A stretch of DNA of 64,000 bases from JAIQFF01 sp963788505 (GCA_963788505.1 CAWBGY010000006.1:248001-312000); one strand, 5' to 3'; positions 17,957 to 26,241 are shown, counted from the stretch's first letter. Notes: generated by a model from the sequence alone, not told the origin. Made by a program: numbers and translations.

Positions 17957-18325
17957 CTAGGCCGCCTTGTCGCGCAGCGAGTTAATCAGACCGCTCAACG
18001 CGCGACCAACTCCTTCTGCGCCGGCCAAGAGCTGCTGCGTCTCTTCCCTGGATAAATATTGTAATTCTTCTGCAATCAACAACTGAGTCTGCAATTCCAA
18101 GAGCGAGCCTCGAGCGTGAAACAAGAAATGCGAAAACTCTCTATCGGAACGATGGCCCTTGCCTTCCGCGATGTTACTCGGTACGGACACCGCGGCACGG
18201 CGAATCTGCTGACTCAACCCATAAAGCTCGTGTCTGGGGAAGCCAGCCGTGTTCCTGTAAACGTCAGCCGCCAGCTTCATGGCCTCCTGCCACACCCTCA
18301 AATCGCGAAACGACGATCCAGACAT
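17957..18325 (-). CDS. Four-helix-bundle protein (S23 / 23S rRNA intervening-sequence family)
   Basis: 122 residues. Opens with SSFRDLRVWQEAMKLAADVY, then YGLSQQIRRAAVSVPSNIAE and GKGHRSDREFSHFLFHARGS, the signature of the small four-helix-bundle family first seen in intervening sequences of 23S rRNA genes; Avd of diversity-generating retroelements has the same fold. Family function is unknown, though nucleic-acid binding has been suggested. A strong GGAGGT sits 6 nt before the ATG at 18325. The gene is bounded on both sides by arms of one inverted repeat (17918-17955 and 18400-18434), and it interrupts an otherwise conserved neighbourhood of DUF1385, prfA and prmC. That suggests a small mobile or inserted unit. 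Confidence 0.85.
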   Translation of the reverse strand: MSGSSFRDLRVWQEAMKLAADVYRNTAGFPRHELYGLSQQIRRAAVSVPSNIAEGKGHRSDREFSHFLFHARGSLLELQTQLLIAEELQYLSREETQQLLAGAEGVGRALSGLINSLRDKAA

Positions 18326-18399
18326 GCACCACCTCCGGATCCGACCTTACTGCCTCATCAGTCCGGTTGTATGTGATGAGCGACCAGAAGGGTTTTGGG

Positions 18400-18434
18400 T
18401 TGGCCAACGACCAACGACGAACGGCCAAGGACGG
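18400..18434. repeat. Right arm of CGTTGGTCGTTGGCC inverted repeat (with cargo)
   Basis: TTGGCCAACGACCAACGACG then AACGGCCAAGGACGG. Reverse complement of the left arm at 17918-17955. It ends just before the DUF1385 stop codon at 18437. Confidence 0.85.
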
Positions 18435-18436
18435 CT

Positions 18437-19429
18437 CTAGGCAATCACCAATTCGCCGCCGTGTTGTTTTTCGAGCGCCATGGCATGGTCCAGCGCGATG
18501 ATGGCGCACTCGGCCTGGGCGTCGGACGGAGGCTGGGTGGTAATGCGTTGCAGCCAGAGGCCGGGCGCGGTCATCAGGGCGAAAAGCGATCCGCGATGCC
18601 TGGCGGAAAACCGGATGATTTCATACGATATGCCTGCGATGACCGGCAGCAGCGCGATGCGAACGCCCAGGCGAGCCCAGAACGTGGTCACGGGAATGAG
18701 CGTGTACACCACGATGGAGATGATCATCACGGTCATCAGAAAGCTGGTGCCGCAACGCGGGTGGTAAGTCGAATACTTCTGCACCGAGACAGTTTCCAGA
18801 GGATCACCGTTCTCGAAGGCGTATACGGTCTTATGCTCCGCGCCGTGATATTCATAAACCCGGTGAATATCGCTCCACAACGAAACTGCCCATACGAACA
18901 GCAGGAACAGCGCGATCCGGATAACGCCGTCTACCAGGTTGAAGAGGATCTGCTCGCCGAACACCGGATTCACCCGCTTCAGTCCGGTGGCCGCCAGCAG
19001 CGGCAGAAACTTGTACATCAAAATGAAAAAGCCAACCGAAATGATGATGTTGACCGCGGCCATCCAGCCCGTGATTTCGAGCTTCTTCTTGTCCCCTTCG
19101 GGTTCGGGCTGCATTTCATCAAGCGCAACGTTGGCGGAGAACTTGAGAGCCCGAAAGCCCAGCGTCATCGCATGACCGAGCGTGACCACGCCACGAACCA
19201 CAGGCCAAGCCATCCACTTGCGTTTTTCAGAGAGCCGCTCCAGCGGTTCGCTGTGGGTGGAGACTTCGCCGGAAGGCTTGCGGCAGGCAATGGCCCACGC
19301 GTGCGGAGAGCGCATCATCACGCCCTCAAGAACGGCTTGGCCGCCAACCAGGGTTTCCTCGCCGCCCTCAAGCGCAGGCAGCAGTTGCACCGCAACCAGG
19401 AAACGCCACCATGTTCGCAGGAAACGCAT
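18437..19429 (-). CDS. DUF1385 family membrane protein (YqhQ-like)
   Basis: 330 residues. Signature GGQAVLEGVMMRSPHAWAIA near residues 28-47, then two hydrophobic regions (VNIIISVGFFILMYKFLPLL; IRIALFLLFVWAVSLWSD) and the His-rich motif VYEYHGAEHKTVYAFE with YHPRCGTSFLMTVMIISIVV after it. The conserved His/Glu/Cys set suggests metal binding, but the function is unknown. In many Firmicutes and Acidobacteria this gene neighbours prfA and prmC, as here. The ATG at 19429 lacks a clear Shine-Dalgarno. Confidence 0.88.
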   Translation of the reverse strand: MRFLRTWWRFLVAVQLLPALEGGEETLVGGQAVLEGVMMRSPHAWAIACRKPSGEVSTHSEPLERLSEKRKWMAWPVVRGVVTLGHAMTLGFRALKFSANVALDEMQPEPEGDKKKLEITGWMAAVNIIISVGFFILMYKFLPLLAATGLKRVNPVFGEQILFNLVDGVIRIALFLLFVWAVSLWSDIHRVYEYHGAEHKTVYAFENGDPLETVSVQKYSTYHPRCGTSFLMTVMIISIVVYTLIPVTTFWARLGVRIALLPVIAGISYEIIRFSARHRGSLFALMTAPGLWLQRITTQPPSDAQAECAIIALDHAMALEKQHGGELVIA

Positions 19430-19550
19430 GAGTATTAGATGCCCTTCTGATGAGCCCGGCTCAAACTACAAGACTACCACAGCCTGATTCGTTTAGGATG
19501 AGGGTAGCGCCGGTTAAGTGACTAAAGATAATGGAGTTAGAGGATCGAAA

Positions 19551-19623
19551 TGTAGACGCGAGCGTCCCGCTCGTGCGGCAGCGCCACGGACAACACCGCA
19601 CGAGCGGACGCTCGCGCCTACAT
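19551..19623. repeat. GTAGGCGCGAGCGTCCCGCTC inverted repeat, copy 1
   Basis: TGTAGACGCGAGCGTCCCGC TCGTGC pairs with GCACGAGCGGACGCTCGCGC CTACA across a spacer of about 22 bp. It ends 9 bp before the ATG of the DNA ligase gene. Other copies are at 28761-28835 and 37271-37440; a half copy is inside purL. Confidence 0.9.
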
Positions 19624-19632
19624 TAAAACCAC

Positions 19633-21480
19633 ATGATCAATCTGGCTGAAGCCTGCGAACGGATCGCCGGCACCACCAGGAAGCTCGAGAAAGTCGCGAT
19701 CGTTGCCGACTACCTGAAGGCGCTCGCGCCCGAGGAAGCATCCCTCTCCGCCGTATTTCTTTCTGGCAGACCGTTTCCAGTCCGAAAGGAAACCACTCTG
19801 CAGATCGGCGGAAGAGTTTTGTGGCGGATTGTCGCGGAGCTTTCTGGAAAGAGCGACGCCGAACTCACCGCCGCCTATCGCAAGGTCGGAGACCTGGGCG
19901 CGGTGGCGCAAGCGGTTCTCCCAGCGTCAACCACTACGGCCCACGTGGGGACGGGCGCCCCCGCCCGTCCTGGCCGGGCAACGCCCGGCGGCCCGGCGCT
20001 GAGCCTGCCAAACGTCGCCGCCAAATTCCGCGACATCGCGGCGGCTCATGGCCCGGCAGCGAAAGCCGCGCTAACCCGAGAACTTCTGTCGCTGGCCACG
20101 CCCCTCGAAGCCAAGTACATCGTGAAGATCATGACTGGCGATCTGCGTATCGGATTGAAAGAAAGTCTGGTGGAGGAAGCCATCGCCAAAGCCTACGGCG
20201 CAACGTCAAGCGAGGTCCAGCGCGCAAACATGTTACTGGGAGACATTGGCGAGACTTTAAAGCTGGCAGCGGCGGGAAAACTGGGCGACGCGAAGATGCG
20301 GCTGTTCCATCCCCTGGGCTTCATGCTGGCCAGCCCCGCGGAATCGTCCGAGCAAGCACTCAGCTATTTCCAGAACGCGCTGGTCGAAGACAAGTATGAC
20401 GGCATCCGCGCCCAGGCGCATTGTTCCGCCGGCGAAGTAAGAATCTTCTCGCGCACCCGTGACGAGATCACCGAATCTTTTCCCGAACTGCCTGGCGCGC
20501 TGACCGGCCTGCCAGGCGCTGTCATTCTCGATGGCGAGATCGTGGCCTGGAGCTACGACGATCTTGGGTCTCTAGCACCGCCGTCCCCGGCTGCGATCGT
20601 GGCGGCGTCCCGCCCGCACAGTGCCGAAAGCGATGGCGAAGCCCGGACCCGCGAAACCGGCCGAGCACTCCCCTTCAGCGCGCTACAGCAGCGCCTGGGA
20701 CGTAAGCAGGTCAGCGAAAAGCTGATGCGCCAGGTGCCTGTGGCCTATCTGGTCTTCGATGTCCTCTACGCCAGGGGCGAGTTACTGCTGGAGCATCCGC
20801 TGCGAGAGCGGCAGGAAATTCTCGACGCCCTGCTGGCAGCGCCCAGGGAGCCTCGCGTCCGTGGGCGATTCGCACCGGGACAACAGGGTCAACTCGAATT
20901 CGACGACGACAGCGAATCGAACGCTCGCCTGATTCGCGCGCCCGTGTTTCAGGCGTCCACGCCGCAAGAACTTGATCATCTGTTTGAAGCGGCGCAAGCC
21001 CGGGGCAACGAAGGCCTGATGATCAAAGATCCCGAATCGCCCTACACTCCCGGGCGGCGCGGGAAAGCATGGCTGAAGCTCAAGCGTGAACTGGCTACCC
21101 TGGACGTGGTGGTCACTGCGGTCGAGTACGGCCACGGCAAGCGTATCGGCGTGTTGAGCGACTACACCTTCGCGGTGCGCGACGGGGACAAACTGGTAAA
21201 CATCGGCAAAGCCTACTCCGGGTTGACCGACGCCGAGATTGCCGAGATGACCAAGTGGTTTCTGGAACACACCCTCGAAGATCAGGGATTCCGGCTGGTC
21301 GTGGAGCCCAAGATTGTTTTGGAAGTGGCCTTCAATAACATGATGCGTTCCGACCGACATGAGAGCGGGTACGCGTTGCGCTTTCCGCGGATCGTACGCA
21401 TGCGGCCGGACAAGCTGGCGGAAGAGGCAGACACGATTGAGACAGTCAGGAAGATTTACCAGAGCCAGGCGACGAACTGA
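19633..21480 (+). CDS. lig: ATP-dependent DNA ligase
   Basis: 615 residues; joins nicks using ATP. Adenylation lysine K254 in the KxDG motif VEDKYDGIRAQAH, preceded by the DNA-binding domain (VKIMTGDLRIGLKESLVEEA) and followed by DGEIVAW, ALPFSALQQRLGRK, EGLMIKDPESPYTPGRRGKA and the OB fold (ELATLDVVVTAVEYGHGKRI). Bacteria rely on NAD-dependent LigA for replication, so this is probably a repair ligase. Two stretches look extra: VGTGAPARPGRATPGGPAL (105-123), encoded by a GC palindrome of intergenic type, and a low-homology loop (about 312-342) between DGEIVAW and RALPFSALQ. The ATG follows a repeat with no Shine-Dalgarno, so translation may be weak or leaderless. Confidence 0.92.
   Translation: MINLAEACERIAGTTRKLEKVAIVADYLKALAPEEASLSAVFLSGRPFPVRKETTLQIGGRVLWRIVAELSGKSDAELTAAYRKVGDLGAVAQAVLPASTTTAHVGTGAPARPGRATPGGPALSLPNVAAKFRDIAAAHGPAAKAALTRELLSLATPLEAKYIVKIMTGDLRIGLKESLVEEAIAKAYGATSSEVQRANMLLGDIGETLKLAAAGKLGDAKMRLFHPLGFMLASPAESSEQALSYFQNALVEDKYDGIRAQAHCSAGEVRIFSRTRDEITESFPELPGALTGLPGAVILDGEIVAWSYDDLGSLAPPSPAAIVAASRPHSAESDGEARTRETGRALPFSALQQRLGRKQVSEKLMRQVPVAYLVFDVLYARGELLLEHPLRERQEILDALLAAPREPRVRGRFAPGQQGQLEFDDDSESNARLIRAPVFQASTPQELDHLFEAAQARGNEGLMIKDPESPYTPGRRGKAWLKLKRELATLDVVVTAVEYGHGKRIGVLSDYTFAVRDGDKLVNIGKAYSGLTDAEIAEMTKWFLEHTLEDQGFRLVVEPKIVLEVAFNNMMRSDRHESGYALRFPRIVRMRPDKLAEEADTIETVRKIYQSQATN
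19941..20000. repeat. GC palindromes inside the DNA ligase gene, read in frame
   Basis: CCACGTGGGGACGGGCGCCC then CCGCCCGTCC, followed by GGCCGGGCAACGCCCGGC. Two hairpins of intergenic-repeat type. Frame preserved; encodes roughly VGTGAPARPGRATPGGPAL. Confidence 0.8.
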
Positions 21481-21487
21481 CCTCTTC

Positions 21488-21545
21488 GGCAGGTTAGCCG
21501 GGTCTTCGACCCGGCCTGGACGGGTCAGAGACCCGTCCCCACACG
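21488..21545. repeat. Double hairpin between convergent lig and CDF genes
   Basis: CCGGGTC TTC GACCCGG and GGACGGGTC AGA GACCCGTCC, in a frame of GGCAGGTTAGC and CCCACACGA. Related in style to the CACGTAGGGGCAGGTG family. Could act as a bidirectional terminator, but there is no T-run. Confidence 0.7.
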
Positions 21546-21579
21546 AGCATGGATCCCGCCCTGAGTATGGAAGATGTTT

Positions 21580-22509
21580 TCAATGCTTGTGCTGGTGCTC
21601 GGATTCACTCACCGGAATCACGCATCCGTGGGCCACTTCGCAGACTACGTTCTCGAACTGGATGGTGGTGTGGGCGATCTGAAATTCTTCGCGCAGCCGC
21701 TCCTTCACTTCCCGCAGAATGCGCTCGCTGGCTGACGGTGGAATGTCGGCGATCGAAATATGGCAGGAAAGCGCCCGCGTCTCCGATCCGATGCTCCAGA
21801 CGTGCAGGTCGTGGACATCGTTCACGCCGTCGACCTGCCGCATAGCAGCTTCGACCAGTTCCAGCTTGACGCCGCGCGGCGTGCCTTCGAGCAGAATGTT
21901 GAGCGTCTCGCGCACGATGCCGAAGCCCGACCACAAGATCAGGACTCCGATCGCCACGGAGAGCACGGAGTCGATCCAGTACTGGCCGGTGGCCAGTATG
22001 GCCCAGCCGCCGGCGATGACCGCAGCGGTGGAGAGCGTGTCGCCAATCTCGTGCAGGAAGGCGCTGCGAATATTGACATCGCGTCCGGCACGATACAACA
22101 GCAGCGCGATCACGCCGTTCATCACCACGCCCGCAGCGGCCACACCGATCATCACTCCGGCGCGTACATGTTCCGGGTTTTGCAGCCGGTGGAACGCCTC
22201 GTAGAAAATGAAGCCCGAAACCGCGACCAGAGAGACCGCGTTCACCAGGGCGGCCAGCACTCCGGCCCGGTGATAGCCGAACGTCTTGGTGGAACTGGGC
22301 GGGCGAGACTGCAGGTAAACCGCGGTCAGCGAAAGCAGCAGCGCGAAAAAGTCAGAGAGATTGTGGCCCGCCTCGGAAAGCAGCGCCAGGGAGTGGGCCC
22401 GGATGCCGGCAACCACCAGCAGCACGATGTAGGCGGCGGTAACGACCAGCGAGAAGCGCAGGACGCGCGACGTCTTTTCGCTTCCTCCGTGGCTGGCATG
22501 CACGTGCAT
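21580..22509 (-). CDS. Cation diffusion facilitator (CzcD/ZitB-like metal exporter)
   Basis: 309 residues, six membrane helices and a C-terminal cytoplasmic ferredoxin-like domain. The metal site in helix II is SLALLSEAGHNLSDFFALLL (HNLSD) and in helix V RSAFLHEIGDTLSTAAV (HEIGD), the HxxxD pairs typical of Zn/Cd/Co exporters that exchange metal for protons. His-rich N-terminus (MHVHASHGG) and C-terminus (SESEHQHKH) probably bind metal. It lies downstream of, and convergent with, the ligase gene. Confidence 0.92.
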   Translation of the reverse strand: MHVHASHGGSEKTSRVLRFSLVVTAAYIVLLVVAGIRAHSLALLSEAGHNLSDFFALLLSLTAVYLQSRPPSSTKTFGYHRAGVLAALVNAVSLVAVSGFIFYEAFHRLQNPEHVRAGVMIGVAAAGVVMNGVIALLLYRAGRDVNIRSAFLHEIGDTLSTAAVIAGGWAILATGQYWIDSVLSVAIGVLILWSGFGIVRETLNILLEGTPRGVKLELVEAAMRQVDGVNDVHDLHVWSIGSETRALSCHISIADIPPSASERILREVKERLREEFQIAHTTIQFENVVCEVAHGCVIPVSESEHQHKH

Positions 22510-22563
22510 AGCTCAAGTTTAGATGGCGGGGAAGATGGCTTCAAGCAGCGGAGACAGAGGCGG

Positions 22564-23197
22564 TCAGAAATTGCTGTTAATGTACCGCACCTTCCACCAG
22601 TCATACCGCAGGTTATACCGGCTCATACCCTCGCCGACGCGCATGATACCGGTCTGGACACGGTAAGTCACGGCCCAGTTATCCTTCATCACGGAGCGGT
22701 CCTGTCGGGTGCCCAGTGCTTCGGCCCTTTGACGCTCCATGCATTTCTTGTAATTGACGCCCTGGCTGCAACTTTCGTTGCTGTAGTAGGTGTTCGAATC
22801 ACGCAAGGTCTGCAGTTCCAGGTTTTCGCGGAACATTGTGGCGAGCATGGAATCGTACTCCCTGTACCAATCGTGCAGCACCTGCTCCGTCTCCTGGGCG
22901 GCTGTGCTTGGCCTTGTAGTCGCCGATGGCCTGGACGATCGCGTCAAAGTTTTCGGGACCTTCCAGGTTCAACTTCGGCAACGGCCCGCGTTTTACGTCG
23001 AGGTTTTCGTCCGTGATGACCGTCTTGGCATGGGCTGGCTTATCTTTCCGCGCCTCTTTGGCTATCTCTCCCAATGATTTGACCGGTTTCTGTCCGTCGC
23101 CCACGGAGGAACTATCCTGCGGCGCGGGGAGCGCATAAGTGGCTGTCAGCAGGCCGAACAGCAGCGCTTTCGTCACCAGTGCCTTTGCGTAAATCAT
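22564..23197 (-). pseudogene. Predicted secreted protein, reading frame broken by one base
   Basis: Two reverse-strand frames join into one protein. The first (from ATG 23197, GGAAGG upstream) has a signal peptide (IYAKALVTKALLFGLLTATY, ending ALPAPQ) and runs to AIVQAIGDYKAK. The second continues TAAQETEQVLHDWYREYDSM to the stop at 22564. The switch lies at about 22908-22912 and corresponds to one extra base (AAG C ACA GCC). The joined product would be about 210 residues, exported, with a C-terminal part containing paired cysteines (NESCSQGVNYKKCMERQR). No family is recognised. It may be a real mutation or a sequencing error. Confidence 0.65.
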
Positions 23198-23354
23198 CAA
23201 AACCTTCCCGCACGTGGCAGCCCGAAAGCGGCCATGAGGACTGACTCTTTGTCGGCAAATGCTAGCACCCGCTGTGGGTGGGGCAAAGTTACCGGAGTTC
23301 CCCGGGTCTTGGCGCCTGAAGGGTGCAATACAATGCTACGCGGAAGAGGAAAGC

Positions 23355-24653
23355 ATGCCTATCCAGGAACAAAACTTCTGGTCGACAACGATAGAAATGC
23401 CGAGGACTGACCCGGCGCTTCCACTTCCCGTCGGCGTTAACGTTGCCATCATTGGAGGTGGTTTCACTGGGCTCTCGGCGGCGAGGACGCTGGCGAAACT
23501 CGGGGCCAAGGTGGCCGTTCTCGAGGCCGAGACCATCGGCTGGGGCGCCAGTTCACGCAACGGCGGCATGGTGCTTACCGGGCTCAAGCTGGGCGTCAAC
23601 AAGCTGATTTCGAGGTACGGCCGCGAGCGGACACAGCGCATGTACGCTGCATCACTGGCGACAATCGACTGCGTAGAACAGCTGGTCAACGAGGAAAAGA
23701 TCGATTGCAACTTTGTCCGCTGCGGGCATCTCGAAGTGGCCTGCAAGCAAAAGCATTTTGACGACTACGCCCGCCAGGCCGAAGTGATCGCGCGCGAATT
23801 CAATCATGAACTCCGCGTCGTGCCAAGAGCTGAGCTGCAGTCCGAGATCGGGTCGTCCATCTACTACGGCGGCATGGTGGATGAAGTCAGCGCCGGGTTG
23901 AATCCTGCGAAATACGTGGCGGGACTGGCGCAGGCTGCGATCAGGGCGGGCGCGACTGTCTTCGAAAATACGCGAGTGGAGAAAATTGAACATGAGGACC
24001 TGCATGGAACGCAGCACTGGCGAATTACCACGTCTCGCGGCGCCCTGCGGGCACGGGAGGTGTTCGTCGGCACCAGCGGCTACACCGGTTCGGCGACTCC
24101 CACCCTGCGCAAGAAGATCATTCCCATTGGCTCCTACATCATCACCACGGAAGTCCTGCCCGACGCCCTGGCGCGGGAACTGAGCCCGCGCAACCGCATG
24201 ATTTACGACTCCAAGAATTACCTCTACTACTATCGCCTGACGCCCGACCGTCGCATGCTCTTCGGCGGCCGGGCGGCATTTTTCCCCGAAACCCGGGATT
24301 CGATCCGCAAGAGCGCGGAAATTCTGCGTCGCGGCATGATCGATGTCTATCCCCAGTTGCGCGATGTGAAAGTCGAATACGTCTGGGGAGGCACGCTGGA
24401 CTTTGCTTTTGACATCATGCCGCACGCCGGGCAGATGGACGGAATCTATTATGCCGTCGGCTACGCGGGACACGGCGTCGCCATGGCCACCTGGCAAGGC
24501 CAACAGATGGCGCAGTTGATTGCCGGGGGGAAGCCGGAGAATCCGTTCGTGGGGATTCCGTTTCCCGGCGCGCCGCTGGGCTTGTACAACGGAAAACCCT
24601 GGTTCCTGCCCGCCGCCGGGGCCTGGTACAAGTTTCTGGATTGGGTGAGTTAA
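23355..24653 (+). CDS. FAD-dependent amino-acid/amine oxidoreductase (DadA/PuuB-like)
   Basis: 432 residues from the ATG at 23355 (GAGGAAAGC upstream; an earlier start at 23259 adds 32 unlikely residues). FAD-binding Rossmann motif VNVAIIGGGFTGLSAARTLA, then WGASSRNGGMVLTGLKLG, the covalent-flavin-free DAO-family pattern seen in gamma-glutamylputrescine oxidase and glycine oxidase-like enzymes, and a C-terminal FAD contact GIYYAVGYAGHGVAMATWQG. It probably oxidises an amine or amino acid with release of ammonia or aldehyde. It converges with an amino-acid permease 8 bp away, which could import its substrate. Confidence 0.87.
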   Translation: MPIQEQNFWSTTIEMPRTDPALPLPVGVNVAIIGGGFTGLSAARTLAKLGAKVAVLEAETIGWGASSRNGGMVLTGLKLGVNKLISRYGRERTQRMYAASLATIDCVEQLVNEEKIDCNFVRCGHLEVACKQKHFDDYARQAEVIAREFNHELRVVPRAELQSEIGSSIYYGGMVDEVSAGLNPAKYVAGLAQAAIRAGATVFENTRVEKIEHEDLHGTQHWRITTSRGALRAREVFVGTSGYTGSATPTLRKKIIPIGSYIITTEVLPDALARELSPRNRMIYDSKNYLYYYRLTPDRRMLFGGRAAFFPETRDSIRKSAEILRRGMIDVYPQLRDVKVEYVWGGTLDFAFDIMPHAGQMDGIYYAVGYAGHGVAMATWQGQQMAQLIAGGKPENPFVGIPFPGAPLGLYNGKPWFLPAAGAWYKFLDWVS

Positions 24654-24661
24654 GCGCGTGG

Positions 24662-25969
24662 TTATAAGGGACGGGTGAAAGCCCGCAGCCCAAAGTACAC
24701 CACCGGCCCCACCGCCAGCGCCACGGGCCCCCACAACAGACCGTAGGGGTCGCTTCCCACCAGCGCGACGGCACTCATGATCAGTACCGCCGCGACGGAG
24801 TAGATCAGTCCTGCGCGCCCGCCGGGAATTACGAACGGGCGCGGCATGTCCGGCTTCGTGCGGCGCAGCTGCCAGGCGGCGAGCACGGTCAGGATCGTCG
24901 TGGCCACCCGCAGCCAGCTGTAAATGACGATAAGCTGCACCAGCGAGTGCACCGCGAGCAGGCCATACACCACCGCCGAAACCAGGATGGCAATCCAGGG
25001 CGTGCCATAGCGCGGATGTTGGACGGTAAGGACACGCGGCAGGTAGCCATCTTCCGCCATAGCAAACGGCATGCGCGTCGAAGTTAGAATTGTGCTGTTG
25101 AGCAGGGCTACATAGGTAATCATGGCGGCCAGCGACATCCAGGCGCCCAGCCATGGTCCTCCGATGAGTTGCGCGGCGGTCGAGAAATATCCCGTGTGCC
25201 AGCTCTCCCAGTTGCCCAGCGCCGCGAGCGAAGCCAGCGTGGGCAGAAAGTAGGCGGCGATGGACATCGGCACCACCAGCGCCAGCGCCAGGGGATAAGT
25301 CCGCCGCGGGTTCTCCACCTCTTCGGCGACCGTCGAGCACTGCTCATATCCCGAGTAAAGCCACAGTCCCAGGGCAAGCCCCGCTCCGAACACGCTGAAC
25401 AGTGGCTGGTGCGGCGGCACCACGGGAACGAATGGGTTGTGATGCCATTTGGCTAGTCCCATCACGACCAGCACCAGCACCGGAAGCAGAATGAAAAGCT
25501 CCAGCACGGTGGCAAACTTCCCCACCATCTGGATGCCGCGCACATTGATGTAGGTGATCACGGCAACCATGGCCAGAGAAACCACCCAGTGCCTCCACCC
25601 AACAAGCGCGGGAAAATAGAAACCCAGGTAATCGGCGAACTGAACCGCGTAGACGCTGCCCAGCAGGAATGATGCCGACCAGTTCCACCACCCGGCAAGA
25701 AATCCCCAGAAGTCGCCGAACCCGGCGCGCACCCAGCGATAGAAGCCACCCTCGACCGGCATGGCCGTGGTCAACTCGGCCGATACCAGCGAAACCGGGA
25801 TACACCAGAAGAACGGGATGACCAGCAGATAGAACAGCGTCATCCCGGGGCCTGAGGTGGTGACCATGTCCTCGAGCCCGAAGGGACCTCCGGTGCAGTA
25901 GGAGAACATTACCCAGACGAAGTAGAACAGGCCGGCTTTACGCAGGGCGGACTTCGCGGGAGCGGACAC
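24662..25969 (-). CDS. APC-superfamily amino-acid permease
   Basis: 435 residues, about twelve hydrophobic segments, e.g. YLLVIPFFWCIPVSLVSAEL, GWRHWVVSLAMVAVITYINV and VLELFILLPVLVLVVMGLAK. The early GGPFGLEDMV and PVEGGFYRWVRAGFGDFWGF segments are typical of APC/LAT-like importers. The start is GTG at 25969 (MSAPAKSALRKAGLFYF); no clear Shine-Dalgarno. Substrate is unknown; the convergent amine oxidase suggests amines or amino acids. Confidence 0.88.
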   Translation of the reverse strand: MSAPAKSALRKAGLFYFVWVMFSYCTGGPFGLEDMVTTSGPGMTLFYLLVIPFFWCIPVSLVSAELTTAMPVEGGFYRWVRAGFGDFWGFLAGWWNWSASFLLGSVYAVQFADYLGFYFPALVGWRHWVVSLAMVAVITYINVRGIQMVGKFATVLELFILLPVLVLVVMGLAKWHHNPFVPVVPPHQPLFSVFGAGLALGLWLYSGYEQCSTVAEEVENPRRTYPLALALVVPMSIAAYFLPTLASLAALGNWESWHTGYFSTAAQLIGGPWLGAWMSLAAMITYVALLNSTILTSTRMPFAMAEDGYLPRVLTVQHPRYGTPWIAILVSAVVYGLLAVHSLVQLIVIYSWLRVATTILTVLAAWQLRRTKPDMPRPFVIPGGRAGLIYSVAAVLIMSAVALVGSDPYGLLWGPVALAVGPVVYFGLRAFTRPL

Positions 25970-25992
25970 GGGGTTGGATTATACGGAGAAAC

Positions 25993-26162
25993 GATTGCAG
26001 ATTTCAGATTGTTGATTTCAGATTTAAATTCCATCGGCATTCGGAAAGGGAAAGTCAAGATGCACGCGGAGGGCAGGATGCCCTCCGGACAGCCGGAGGG
26101 ACGCCGGCGCTACGAAGTGCCAGGGTTCAAATCTGAAATCTGAAATCAACAATCTGCAATCA
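25993..26162. repeat. Inverted repeat, CAGATTTCAGATTG family, copy 2, with nested palindrome
   Basis: Left arm 25993-26025 (GATTGCAGATTTCAGATTG then TTGATTTCAGATTT) and right arm 26127-26162 are reverse complements. A GC palindrome element (GAGGGCAGGATGCCCTC, CCGGAGGGACGCCGGCGCTA) lies between them at about 26068-26112, as if one repeat were inserted in another. Confidence 0.85.
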
Positions 26163-26165
26163 AAT

Positions 26166-26197
26166 AAAAAGCCCCCCGCTTGCGCGGGAGGCTTTTC
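26166..26197 (-). terminator. Intrinsic terminator of the OmpA-domain gene
   Basis: On the minus strand AAAAGCCTCCCGC GCAA GCGGGGGGCTTTTT forms a stable stem with one mismatch, followed by TATTTG. It sits 45 bp past the stop codon at 26242. The flanking A-run also gives it terminator character on the plus strand. Confidence 0.85.
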
Positions 26198-26241
26198 GGG
26201 AAACGGCGTCGGGCCGTCGTGGTCCGTCGTCCTAAAACCAA

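Noticed and set aside
17957..18325. Diversity-generating retroelement accessory gene (avd)
   Set aside because: Same fold family, but no reverse transcriptase, template repeat or variable repeat is nearby.
23652..25340. Minus-strand frame of 562 codons
   Set aside because: Overlaps both the FAD oxidase (antisense) and the permease (shifted frame); both real genes have clear motifs.
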